Below, one piece after another: positions 45,740 through 56,900 of a stretch of 64,000 nt of DNA. The position numbers and the translations under genes were made by a program. The notes under the pieces were generated by a model. That model did no database searches and was not told the DNA's origin. It saw only the letters and a program-made list of their open reading frames with translations. Within the stretch, counting starts at the first letter, position 1; each line of letters begins with the position of its first letter. This DNA comes from Gordionus sp. m RMFG-2023 (taxonomy: Eukaryota; Nematomorpha; Gordioida; Chordodea; Parachordodidae): positions 65,883,561 to 65,947,560 of the forward strand of contig NC_088775.1 of assembly GCF_954871325.1 (NCBI RefSeq), read 5' to 3'.

Positions 45740-46690
45740 TCTGCAGTATTTATTTAATACAATGGGGGAAGGGAATATGATATTTTGAGGCATCAAAAAT
45801 CTTCAAAGCATAAATCAGTACAGGGCAGTCTATCAACTTCTATTGCAAAACAAAAATATTCTTCAAAAATAAGAAATAATACAGATGCAACTACAGTTGC
45901 GGAAATGGTAAATACCTAACATGCAGTACAACATTAAGAGAGCTACTTAACATCACAATGTTGGTAGAATCTTTCCCCATAATATTTAACGACTAATATA
46001 AATGAAAAGTATACTTTGTAGAACACAAATGAGCAATGCTATCATCAATGTTTTAGGATATAAATCCAGAAGGTCAATTCTTGACGATTTGAAAGATGTG
46101 CAAACATATGCAATTCTAACAGATGCATCTAATAAGGAGATATCAAAACATTTCCCTTGATCCTCCCATATTTCAACAAAATTAATGTCATTTCAATAAA
46201 ACTATTAAAAAATTTTTCTCCAGTTATGAAATATCCAAAGACATAGCTAACCATATATAATGGTAAATATGGCAGATTTGGCATTACCAATGAATTGCAT
46301 GGCAGCTTTCTGATCTGATAACCAGAGTGTATTTACAGAATTGAGTCAGCATAATGTTGGTTGACAGGTTCCTCCTAATATGCGCCATCGTAGAATTTTA
46401 AAATTTTACAAACCTTTAAAAAATAAATAGATTATAAAAGCTGTCCTAATATTTTGAAGAAAATTTTCAAAAATAAATGGCAGAAGTATATTTAGGAATT
46501 TTACATACAGGAAATCTACTATATGCTGTTAATATGTAGTTGCAATCAGAAGAATATAATTTAATAAAGGTTCACTAAATTATGCTGCGGAAATACCAAA
46601 GTAAGAATATTATTACTATTATCGGATAATTATTAATAAGATTTAATATGATGTCATGTTTGAGGAGATTGTAATGCTTCTATATTTTTA
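45740..46690 (+). pseudogene. Decayed hAT transposase, plus-strand segment
   Basis: Translation in changing frames gives RHQKSSKHKS near 45783 (end of a zinc-finger-like N-terminus), TDASNKEISKHFP near 46120 with its frame disturbed, a middle region, then MAEVYLGILHTGNLLYAVN near 46480 and MFEEIVMLLYFYD near 46650. The last two parts match residues 1-35 and ~135-150 of the minus-strand ORF at 47553-46798, so the same protein is present twice in opposite orientations. Stops are frequent. Confidence 0.7.
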
Positions 46691-46797
46691 TGATATATTC
46701 AAAATATTAATTTTACAATGTAAAAAATAAATTTATTTGATTTTGTGCAAATGTATAAATAAGATTTTATAAAATATAGAAAGTCAAATAGTTATAG

Positions 46798-47553
46798 TTA
46801 ATTATATTTTATTTGAGATTTAAATAATGGAACTAAACGTTTACCGTCGTTATTAAGATATTTATAAAATTCCTGGCATGACATTTTATAATTTTGTTTA
46901 ACCATTAACTCGGCCTCTAATGTTGTTAAAGCAATTCGATTTCTCTCCTTTCTCCAGGCAATCCTCATCAGGCTAAAAATGCGCTCCGATGAGGCATTAG
47001 AATGAGGTAAGGAGAAAACATACTCGCAAATTTTTTCCAAGCATGGGGATTTATCGTTTTTACGAAAAAATTCCACCCATTTCTCCTCTGCTTTTAGACC
47101 ATCTAACTTTAAGTATTCTGGCGAATCATAAAAAATGGAAAAAATTACAATCTCTTCAAACAAGGCTTCAATGTCTATCGGTAATTTTAATATATTTATT
47201 AAATTACAAAAACCATCAAATGATGGTTTCTGTTCCAAGGTCATAATATTTATACACTTGTAAATAGAGTTATTAAAATCAAATCTTGATTGTAAATATT
47301 CCAAAATTGTCTTAATAAAAATATTTGCTTCATTTAAAAATACGTTAATTATAGTAATATTTGGACATTTTAATATATTTTTAGCAATAGCGCCATAAAA
47401 TTTATTATCTATATTTAACTGTAGAGATGAACAGAGCTGTAGCATGATTTTATGAATCTTTATCAATAAAGAATCTTCTGATTGCAACTGAATATTAACT
47501 ACATGAAGTAGATTTCCTACATGTGAAACTAATCCCAAATATGCTTCTGACAT
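46798..47553 (-). CDS. C-terminal half of a hAT transposase, open
   Basis: 251 codons without interruption. It opens MSEAYLGLVSHVGNLLHVVN, continues through FEEIVIFSIFYDSPEYL, and ends in the hAT C-terminal dimerisation region: PHSNASSERIFSLMRIAWRK with the catalytic Glu in SSER, then LTTLEAELMVKQNY. The DNA-binding finger and the first two catalytic Asp residues are missing on this strand, so it cannot be a whole transposase. It lies tail to tail with the decayed plus-strand segment inside the same terminal repeats. An open frame of this length in such AT-rich DNA suggests youth or retained use. Confidence 0.8.
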   Translation of the reverse strand: MSEAYLGLVSHVGNLLHVVNIQLQSEDSLLIKIHKIMLQLCSSLQLNIDNKFYGAIAKNILKCPNITIINVFLNEANIFIKTILEYLQSRFDFNNSIYKCINIMTLEQKPSFDGFCNLINILKLPIDIEALFEEIVIFSIFYDSPEYLKLDGLKAEEKWVEFFRKNDKSPCLEKICEYVFSLPHSNASSERIFSLMRIAWRKERNRIALTTLEAELMVKQNYKMSCQEFYKYLNNDGKRLVPLFKSQIKYN

Positions 47554-48336
47554 TTCATACTCGAAATTTTTTTTTTAGCAAAATAGAACATTTTATTACT
47601 TAAATCTGTTTGGTATATGGGATATAATATCCACTTCTAAAAGTTCTATTCTTCTAACACAGAAATTTTGAAAATGTCGAGTGGAGCACTGCAATTCTAG
47701 ATAACGATATAAAATATATTAAGTAATTTAAAATATATTTATAATAATTATACATACTGTTCTAACTTCTATTCTTTCTAACACAAAAATTTTGAAAATG
47801 TCGAGTGGAGAATTGGAGAATTTTATAAAAAATTTATTTTAGAGCGGAAAAATAAAATAAAAGAACTAGACATATTTTTCGAATAAATATTTAAAATTTA
47901 TTTTAAAAATATAAAAATAATCAAATACTGTCTCTCAAAATTATTATTTATATATTAAAAACAATAAAATGCTAAAAAAAAATTGTGGGAGAAATTAAAA
48001 AATTGAGGGAGCTTTTTGTGGGAGATTTCTAATTGTGGGAGTTTTGTGGGAGTGAGATGTATGTGGGTAAACTAAAAAATTGTGGGAGACTCCCACTGAT
48101 GGGGGGAGACATGGGAACCCTGATCATACATTGACCTAAAACGAATAAATCAAGGCGCATAAAATTAGATTTTGATTGTATTTTTAAATTCATTATGATA
48201 TTTTTAAAATATTTTATTCCAGTTCTTAACTACCAAAATTATTAAGATCTTTAATTGGGGTTGGGGATATTTTTTCAAAATTATTATGGCCTTGGACCTT
48301 GCTTGGGAATTTTTTCAATATTAAATATTAGACATA

Positions 48337-48581
48337 ATGATCAGTAATATTTTAACAAATAATATTGATATGGGGATAGGGTATCAAGTAAAAGCTCTAA
48401 ATATATTTTGACTCAAAACATAGCATTTAAACTTAGTTTTAATGGATTGGACCTGGCCTGAAGGTGGGGGGGGGGGTTATAAAGAATAAAAATTGGATTT
48501 ATAACCGGTAACCACTATCATGAGAGTAAGGAGAAAATTCTCATTCCCCGTCATTTTTGACGGGCTCAGCAATGCTACTAA
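48337..48581 (+). mobile_element. Helitron-like 3' end, copy 2
   Basis: Diverged copy of 928-1169, with an 11-base G run at 48466-48476. The hairpin CCCGTCA-TTTT-TGACGGG (48546-48564) is followed at 48578 by CTAA. The terminal CTRR is therefore slightly different and the next base is C, so the exact end is unsure. Confidence 0.45.
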
Positions 48582-48779
48582 CGTGAGCTCTGATACAGTT
48601 ATGTATTTTTCATTTTACCCTTCAAGAAAGACGGGTCATCATACTTCTCCCTTATTCGATGATAGATGAATCAGAAATTAAGAATATATTATGAGGTGTG
48701 ATTCACAAATTTAGCTCTTTTTCGCCTAAATTCTAAAATTTTTATGAAATATATTAATAAACTATATATAGTACCATAA

Positions 48780-48828
48780 CAAACTAATTACCCCTCAACC
48801 CCGTCATTCTTGGCGGGTTATTAACTAG
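48780..48828 (+). mobile_element. Helitron-like 3' end, copy 3
   Basis: CCCCGTCATTCTTGGCGGG forms a 7-bp stem with one G-T pair and is followed nine bases later by CTAG and then T. The upstream part does not clearly match the other two copies. Confidence 0.45.
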
Positions 48829-48944
48829 TTAGATATATTCATTTAAATAAGAAATATCAGAAAAAAATATATTATTTATTATAATTTTTTCTAAAATATG
48901 GTTATATTCTCCCGCTTTTTGTTTGAATGAATCTGGCAACCCTG

Positions 48945-50995
48945 GTCATACCCCTAATATATTTTGGCAGCCATTTTATATTCATTATTTTTTAAATATT
49001 ATATCATTTTTATAGAACTAAGTTTCCTATATTTTATTTTTAAGGTACAGGCTAATTTTTTACTTATTTTGTGATTTAGATTTTTTTAAATCGATAAAAC
49101 AAGTAATTTTTCCTTTTTTAAATATTAGGGACGAGTATCCATGGCTTATAATTAATATATTTGCCAAAATTTCTTAAAAATAAATCCTATTTTATATATT
49201 TTCGGGAGTTGTTTTGAATTCTATCACTAAACTATATCCCTTTCATTTAAGTAATAAATTAGGAATACACATTAATTTTTTGGTACTTTCTATACCATTC
49301 CTGCCATTGTTATAAATAGCTTCTCTTATTGAGGAAAGGACGGAAGATCTTTAACGATTCTGACAGCTAGTCGAACATCGTAGATACAATATGATTAATT
49401 AGACTGATTAAAGGGGGGAGCTTTATTTTAAGTTCTATCAAAAGGCAAAGTTAAACAAGTCAATCTCTTTAAAAAGCAGTTCTTACAAGATTTTGTTACT
49501 AAATCATTCATGGTCAGAGTTATAAGGATACAGATCAGATGTTGATACTGTTAACCCGAACTAGTCAGAGTTTACAATGTTGTCATGCAACTTTTTTCGT
49601 TCATTAAGATTTTTGGTTATTTGAGAGTAAGGGTTTTGGTAATTAAGTAAATTTAGAAATATCCGGGAACAATCTTGAAATTCTATGGAATACGAAATCC
49701 TAACCAACTTTTCATAATTCTAAAGAGTCGTTGAAATCGAAAAAGGTTATATAAAAATATATACCTTGAAAACTCAGCTATTACTTAGAATTATGAATAT
49801 AATAAGCTCGGAATTAATTTTTCAGAACCGCTTATTATTTTTTTGTATAATTAATACAACAACGAGAAATATAATTTTGTAATTTTCATTAAATTTTATT
49901 ATTTTCTTCAATGCAATTTTTTTAAAAAAATTATATAAAAAATGCAAAATATTTTTTTTTAAAATTACGGATGCGGGAAAGGTTATATAAATTTTTATGA
50001 TGCTATTCTGTTATGAAACCCAACCCTCTTGCGAATCTAATAAATACCCCCCCCCTCTATAGAAGGCGACACTACTCTAGCTTTGGAAGAATGTATCTGT
50101 AAACTAGTTCTGCAACACAATTAATGTCACCTAAATATAAACGTGAGCTATATTTTTAACGATTTCTTTCTGTTTTGAAGTTGCTGCCATATCAAAATGA
50201 TTAAATAAAAATGGGCAATATAATAATTTAGATATAAATAAAACATTTTTCTAAAAAAGGGATATTTTAATCAAAAAATTAATTTTTTTTCATTGATTTA
50301 AAATATAATAAATGTGCATGAAGCTAAATTACATATCAATTATTATTTTGTAATATATATATTTGAGATATAATTATAATCATCAATGAATGTTAATTTT
50401 TATATTTATGTATATAATATTAAAAGCATGAAAAAACATGCGTGATTTTATATAAATTTTTGAATAACTATTTAAAATTAAATAATAAAGGGCTCGGATA
50501 CAATTAATAAATGAATATCATCTTACAAAATAAACATCGAGTTAAATTATAATCTCAAGAACGAAGAAAAAATTACATAAATTTTAATCTCTGTTTTTTT
50601 AAATATTTTTTTTCTCACTTAAGTGACATCATTTAGTTAAATTTTAGGTAAATTCCAAACATGACTTTTTTTTCATTTCGAGAGACCATTAAAGAAAACA
50701 TCAGTTCTAAATTATAATTTTTATAACCTTAAACAAATTTAATGCTATAAAAATATATGACGCTAATTTTGGTTACGTCTTAGTAAGATTTTTTTTTTAA
50801 ATATAGTTATATTTGGGAGGCTTGATCTTTTAAGGTTTTTTTTCACCTTTTTTAAAAAAAAACATCTTATTTGAAACAAGTCTTATTGAGTTAAAAATGT
50901 GCGCTTATTATATGCTATTAATTTAATAAGAACATTGATTCTATCGAAATGTAATATATTATCTATTTCTTTCTCAAGTAAGAATGTTCTTTTCT
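48945..50995. other. Downstream flank of the tetraspanin gene
   Basis: AT-rich with no recognised gene. Its right part is probably the tetraspanin 3' untranslated region. A run of nine C lies at 50047-50055. Confidence 0.45.
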
Positions 50996-53900
50996 TCATC
51001 TGTTCGTTTGTTGAATTATTATTAATGAAAAGACCATAGACATCAGCTTTAAAATAAAAATTATTAATATAATTTTTTTATAAATTTTAAAGACCTGCAA
51101 AGGTCGAAATTTTAACCCCGCCCCTAATTTAAAAGTTTTCATTTATCACACCCGGCCCGATTTTAAATAATATTCGCCATATTGATGAGAAAAGTCGAAA
51201 ATATGAGCAGTAAACTGTTTAAACGATCTATTATATGATTTTTCAACCATTTAATTTTAATTAATAAATTTCAATTATTTTTTTTTAAATTGGCCCGATT
51301 TGGGTTTTTGGAAAAATAATATTGAGGCCCGGTCCGGCGTTTGTATTTTTTAATTGATACCATTTTACTACCCGTTCTGGTAACTGCAGGTCTCTGAAAA
51401 ATGTACACTTTAAAAATGTTAAATTTATTTACCGTTTATAAAAATCGATTTGATTACTAATAAATATATCTGAAGTTAATTTTTTAAATATTGAATTTTT
51501 ATATATAATAATTTGTTACTATAAGAATACTAACGCCGATCGCGACTCCTGAAAAGATTAATGTCTTGGATTGGAAAAGTAGCATTACCTTTGGATAACA
51601 ACCCTATCATAAATAAAAGTATTTTATGAAATTAAAAATTGTTCTAATTTATATAATAAGGAATACATCAGAACATAATATACTAAGATTTTATAATAAC
51701 GTAAGAAGTAACATAGATCATATTTCAGGCAATTATTAATAATAAAATGGATGTCTAAGACTCATACATAAGTAAAATAGTTGGATTTCTAATTATTTTT
51801 GCCATTGTTAGTGGCCATTTAGCATGAGATTCTTGTTTTTTTTATAACGTCTCATTGAACAATATTATTATTAGTGATCTGCATCGGGCCTAATTTTTCG
51901 CCCGGCCCGGCCCGAACCCGAAATTTTTTTAAAAAGTTTTGCCGGCCCGAACCCAAAATTTATTTTAAAAAAATTTACCGGCCCGGCCAGGCTTGAATTT
52001 ATTTATATATAGAAATTAATTTTTATAATTACTTAAAATAAAAGACATATGTTATATAGCGTTTAGTTTCAATAAATTAAATCAAAAATTTTTATTTACA
52101 TAAAAAATTCAATATAAAATTAATAAATTTAGATATATTTAATAAAATTTCCAAAGTCCGACCCGACCCGGCCCGAAATTTTTTTAAAAATATAAGGCCC
52201 GGCCCGAACCCGATTATTTTAAATAGAATTCGGCCCTAGTCCGGCCCGAAACCCGTTCGGACCGGGTACGGGCCGGGCCTAACTTTGCAGATCTCTAATT
52301 ATTATATCTATAAAATTTTCTTTTAATTTTAATTACCTTAATATCTATTATCAAATATTGGATCCATTTTTGCTTTATATTTTTACATCATTCACTAATT
52401 ATACACTTTTTTCTTAATTACGACATATATCTCAATCAAAATTTCTGCCTTCAATTTCCTTCCCCCAAAAACGTTATGATCAAAAAGACTTACAAATTCG
52501 ATTGTCCTTATTTAATCTAAAATTATTTAGTTAAATTAGTGATCTGCATCGGGCCTAATTTTTCAAGCCCGGCCCGGCCCAAATTTTTTTTATGGAGTTT
52601 TGCCCGGCCCGATTATAAAAAATAAACGATATATGTTATATGGCGTCTACTTTCTATAAATAAAATCACTTATTTTAATTTTACATAAAAAATTCAACAT
52701 AAAATTGATAAATTTATATATATTTTAAAAAAAATTTAAGACCCGACACGCCCGGCCCAAATTTTCTTAAAAAATATTAGGCCCGGCCCGAAGCCCTTTC
52801 AAGCCGGGTACGGGTCGGGCCTACTTTTGCAGATCTCTAAGTTAAATACTAAAATAAATTTTTAAAAAGTAAAAGTTACATCTGTATAAAAATAATCCAT
52901 CCCGATAGCTTCAAGATTTTGACAAAGCGTCTTTTGTTCAATACCAGCGTTTGCGTTGCAGCATGATAATGGAATTCGGTTGATCTTCTCCGCTTGACTT
53001 TTGCTTCTGTACCACATAGAATTCTGCCAGATACCATAACCAGATGGAATTGTCTTGCCATCTATTCCACAGCATTTTAACTGATTTTGCAGTAGATTAA
53101 AAATTATAAATACTATTTGAAAATTAATATTCATCTAACCGTAAAATAAAAATTAGCAACTAGCGTAGTAGAGGGCCCCCAGAAAACTTTTCAAAAATAC
53201 AAGCTTTAAAGCAAATAAAGCAAAAATTATTAAAAATATAATGATTCCAAAGAATTTAAATTTTGAACATTCTTTGCATATAGTCTAGTGATGCTTTTGA
53301 CTAAATATATTTTACAGAGTTAGTAAAATATCGATATACTCTATCTAAATATATATTGACATATCTGTAATATATCGCTATTAATTTCTATGCATATATA
53401 TAGTGTTCAAATATATTCTTTAGTTCTACTAGTATCGAATAGCTCAAACACCTTCTATACTGGAAACATTTAGCCTTTTGAAATCAGAAGGTAAAGCCCC
53501 TATGAAAATACTTAAATACAAAGGAGGAGGGAAAAATTACTTCTATGCGACTATTCTTGTATAGATCTACTACCCCCGCCCCCTTTAACCAAGCTTTCAA
53601 CATCATGGACAAAAAAATAATAAAATCTCTAAATATTAAGAAATTTGTAATTATAATATTTTCACATCAATCGCATCTACCATTCTTGGTATTCATTCTT
53701 CAAAAATCTAGGCTCCTAAATCTATAAACTCTTCGTAGAACCCGAGAAGGTTTTTCTTCCGTCAAAGACCCGCCATAGCAATACTAAACAACGATTACAT
53801 TAGTTTTAATGCAAATCACCTACCAAAATATTCTTATTTATTTTTTTATTTTTTATATAGCTAGTTTTTTTAAAATGTAATTATTTATGGATTTTATAAT

Positions 53901-56900
53901 AATTTTTTTTTTAAATATAATTTTTCTATATAATAATATTTTAGTTAATAATATATAGTAAAATTTTTTTAAAAATATCACTTAAATAATTAAATTTTTT
54001 ATAATTAATTTTATATTTTATTTTTTGAATTTAAAATTGTATTTGCGATACTAATTTATTTAGAGAATATGTAGGATATTTATATTCTTATTAAAATACA
54101 AAACCATAAGGCTAAAAAAAATTTCTCAATGTTCATCACAGTGTTCTTCATCTTCATTAATTTTTTTTATAGATTTTTTACAAAACTGCCATTCATTTAG
54201 ATGACAATCGATTCAAAAAAAGAAGACATCACGGTTATCTTATTCACATCTACCGATTTTAACGAATTAATAAATTTAAAATATTTCAATCAAAAGACAA
54301 TCTAATATTATGTATTGAACAAGTAAAATACATATGTACATCAAAATAGACATATCAAAAAGCTAATTATTCAAATAACATTGTAAAATTAATTATATTT
54401 TGTCTCGAAATAATCAGTTTATCGAGCGGGGTGGGATACGAGAAATCATTTTGTAAGCTCGTTTTATCGAGGATAGAGAAAACCTAGAACCATGGAATAA
54501 TGAGATAATGGTTGTTGTTGGATATTTTAAAGTGTGATATAAAATAGGTTATCGAAATCTATCCATTAATTAAAATTATGTCATCATGGAGAATCTAAGC
54601 TCTTATTTTAATTGCGATTCTTTATCTAATGTAAAAACCTTCGTTTGAATTGGCGGTTTAGGATGTAACACGATTTCTTAGATCTTTGAAGAAGGCTAGG
54701 GTGTGACCAAAAAAATTTAGCGTTATAGCTCTGATTAGTATGAATAAATGGTTGGAAGGAAACTCAGAAGAATATTTGGCAGATTTTTTCCGTTCTGACA
54801 ACTTAGGTTGGAAGATGCGATTAGATCTATACAAGAAAAGCCCCAAGTTAAAAATTTACTACCATGGGATATTGCATGAGCCATCAAGACGTTTAGCATT
54901 GGTGTTGCAATCTAGTCGATTCAAACCACGTCTACATTACAGGATCTTCACTGGATGCAAGCCCCCTTTCTCTAAACTTATACCTATCCTCCTAAAAAAA
55001 AATCGCTACCTTGGTGGCGATATTCCCACATTATTAATTACACTTTTTAATTATAATGTCACTCCTTTCATATATTTTATTAGGAATAACCTAAATTATT
55101 AATGCCCTACTATCAACTATCAAAATATTATGATTATAAAAGAGTTATCTTTTAGAACATGAATTCAATTAAAAACTCCCTCATTTACAATGCATTATTA
55201 TAGATATTGTTTGGCATGAATATGATTGCTAAGAATGTCTAAACCTTTTAAATGTACAGAAAGTTTTTTTTGGAAATTAATGTTTATATTAAATTGATTG
55301 ATGTTTAGCAGTATCTCTGTATTATAATCGGTCTATAAAAAAATACATTTGCCCTATTTCATAAATTTAATAGATAATCCCTTAATAAATTTATCCTATC
55401 TCTAGCCGACCCCCTAAAAAGCCTGCCTCCTAGCCCCTCAAATAAATTAGAAGCAAACTATTCCTACACCCCCCCCCCCCGTTTATGTGGACGCTGGATT
55501 CAAGGGTGAAAGGAATACAAGCAGATTTTAAAGTACAGTGGTCATTGCATTTGATATCTTGCCTGTACATAATTTATAATGCACGGAGGGACGACCTTTT
55601 GAGTCAACAGGAGTACAGAATGCACAGCATAGTATGATATTTCAGTTAAGTCCCATGGCATGACAAAGTTTATCATTTGTAAAGGCAAGCAGTAACGAAG
55701 CTTCCATAGAAGCAAGAGAAACATTGCTTCCCTTGAAATTTTTCTACAAAATTTTTAAATAAACTTAATATAATCTTTATAATATGTATAAAAAAACTAA
55801 TTTGACTTCGTAAAAAAATTAATATTTTTATAACGTTAAAAAAATATTATTTTTATTACGATAAAAAATTTACTATTATATTTACTCGTTAAAAAAAATA
55901 CAAGAGGGAAACAAATTTAATATTGCTTTTTTTAAAATAAATAAAGAGAAAATCATGCGAATGCGAATGTATACGTTTAAAAAATAGCATTGGGGAAGCA
56001 AATAAAAAAATGCTTATATTTTTAATAAAAAAAAGAGAAATTTTTTTTTATATTATATTTTTTTCCTTACTTATTATAAATAAAATTTTCTTTTTTAAAA
56101 GCAATAATTAATGTTTTGTAATTATATTATTGAAAATTTATTAAGATTATCAGACTTGTATAAAAAGTAACTGTATTTATATCTATAAACTAATTCAGAG
56201 GTATCTGTATCTGTTTGGATACTTTTTAAGATAAATTTTGATATACTTTTTTTAACGCTTTTTTATCTAAAAAATAAAAATATTTAAGTGCAAATTTTAA
56301 CTCATATGTATTAGCACATAATTTAAATATATATTATATAAATACTAAGACTAAAATATATATATATATATATAAATATAAATATTATTTTTTTCCTATT
56401 TATATCTATAGATATCAGTTCAAGATTGTGACGGATCTTTTTATCATGCAAAGGAATTTATAAATCCTTGTTTAGCCATGACGCCCATTAATTATAAACA
56501 ATACCATTGTTGCACAAAACTATTTTAAGCAAATAAATTTATTTAGAATTTTGTAAAATAATTTTATAGATATCCCGCTAATTTTAATGAATAAATATAA
56601 GTTTAATGTAAAAAAAAATTATTTCTTAATTTTAAATCTATTTTTGATTTCGATTGAAAATTAAAAAATTTAAAATCTACCAATAGCAATTCAGTACTTG
56701 ATCATTTTACTCAAAAACAAAGACGAATTCTACATATTTTTATATTTTGATTTTTATATGGTTTGACTAATAAATAAAAATAAATAAAATTTTCGATTGC
56801 TTCCCTAGTAGTAAACTTGACACTTCGTCACTGAAGTCAAGATTAATTGAAAAGAAAGGAAGTTGGAAAGTGAAATAATTGTTCCACGAGGTGGCTTTTC

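Larger units (their letters stand above)
44938..48122. mobile_element. hAT transposon with exact target duplication
   Basis: It begins CAGGGTTGCCAGGTC and ends, reversed, CAGGGTTCCCATGTC. ATCATACA stands on both sides (44930-44937 and 48123-48130). Subterminal TTGTGGGAG words recur three times near the left end and five or more times near the right, likely transposase-binding sites, in the same orientation at both ends. Inside are a 25-bp minisatellite and two oppositely oriented transposase segments. Confidence 0.9.
38196..48944 (+). mobile_element. Possible large hAT-type element containing later insertions
   Basis: The left end reads CAGGGTTGGCAGATCTCCCG and the right end, reversed, CAGGGTTGCCAGATTC. 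Flanking octamers GTCATATT and GTCATACC share their first six bases. A plus-strand hAT transposase remnant (42890-44065) lies inside, as expected for its own coding part. The span would then have grown by later insertions, including 44938-48122. Beyond 14 bases the ends are not inverted, so this is tentative. Confidence 0.3.

Noticed and set aside
51499-51520. Read-through end of the tetraspanin after exon 6
   Set aside because: Stopping at the TAA just past 51520 would cut TM4 short; a GT donor there and a phase-0 exon at 51046 give a full TM4 and tail.
53545-53727. 60-codon ORF MRLFLYRSTTPAP
   Set aside because: Short, intronic, no similarity except a shared TTCTTGTATAGATCTA word.
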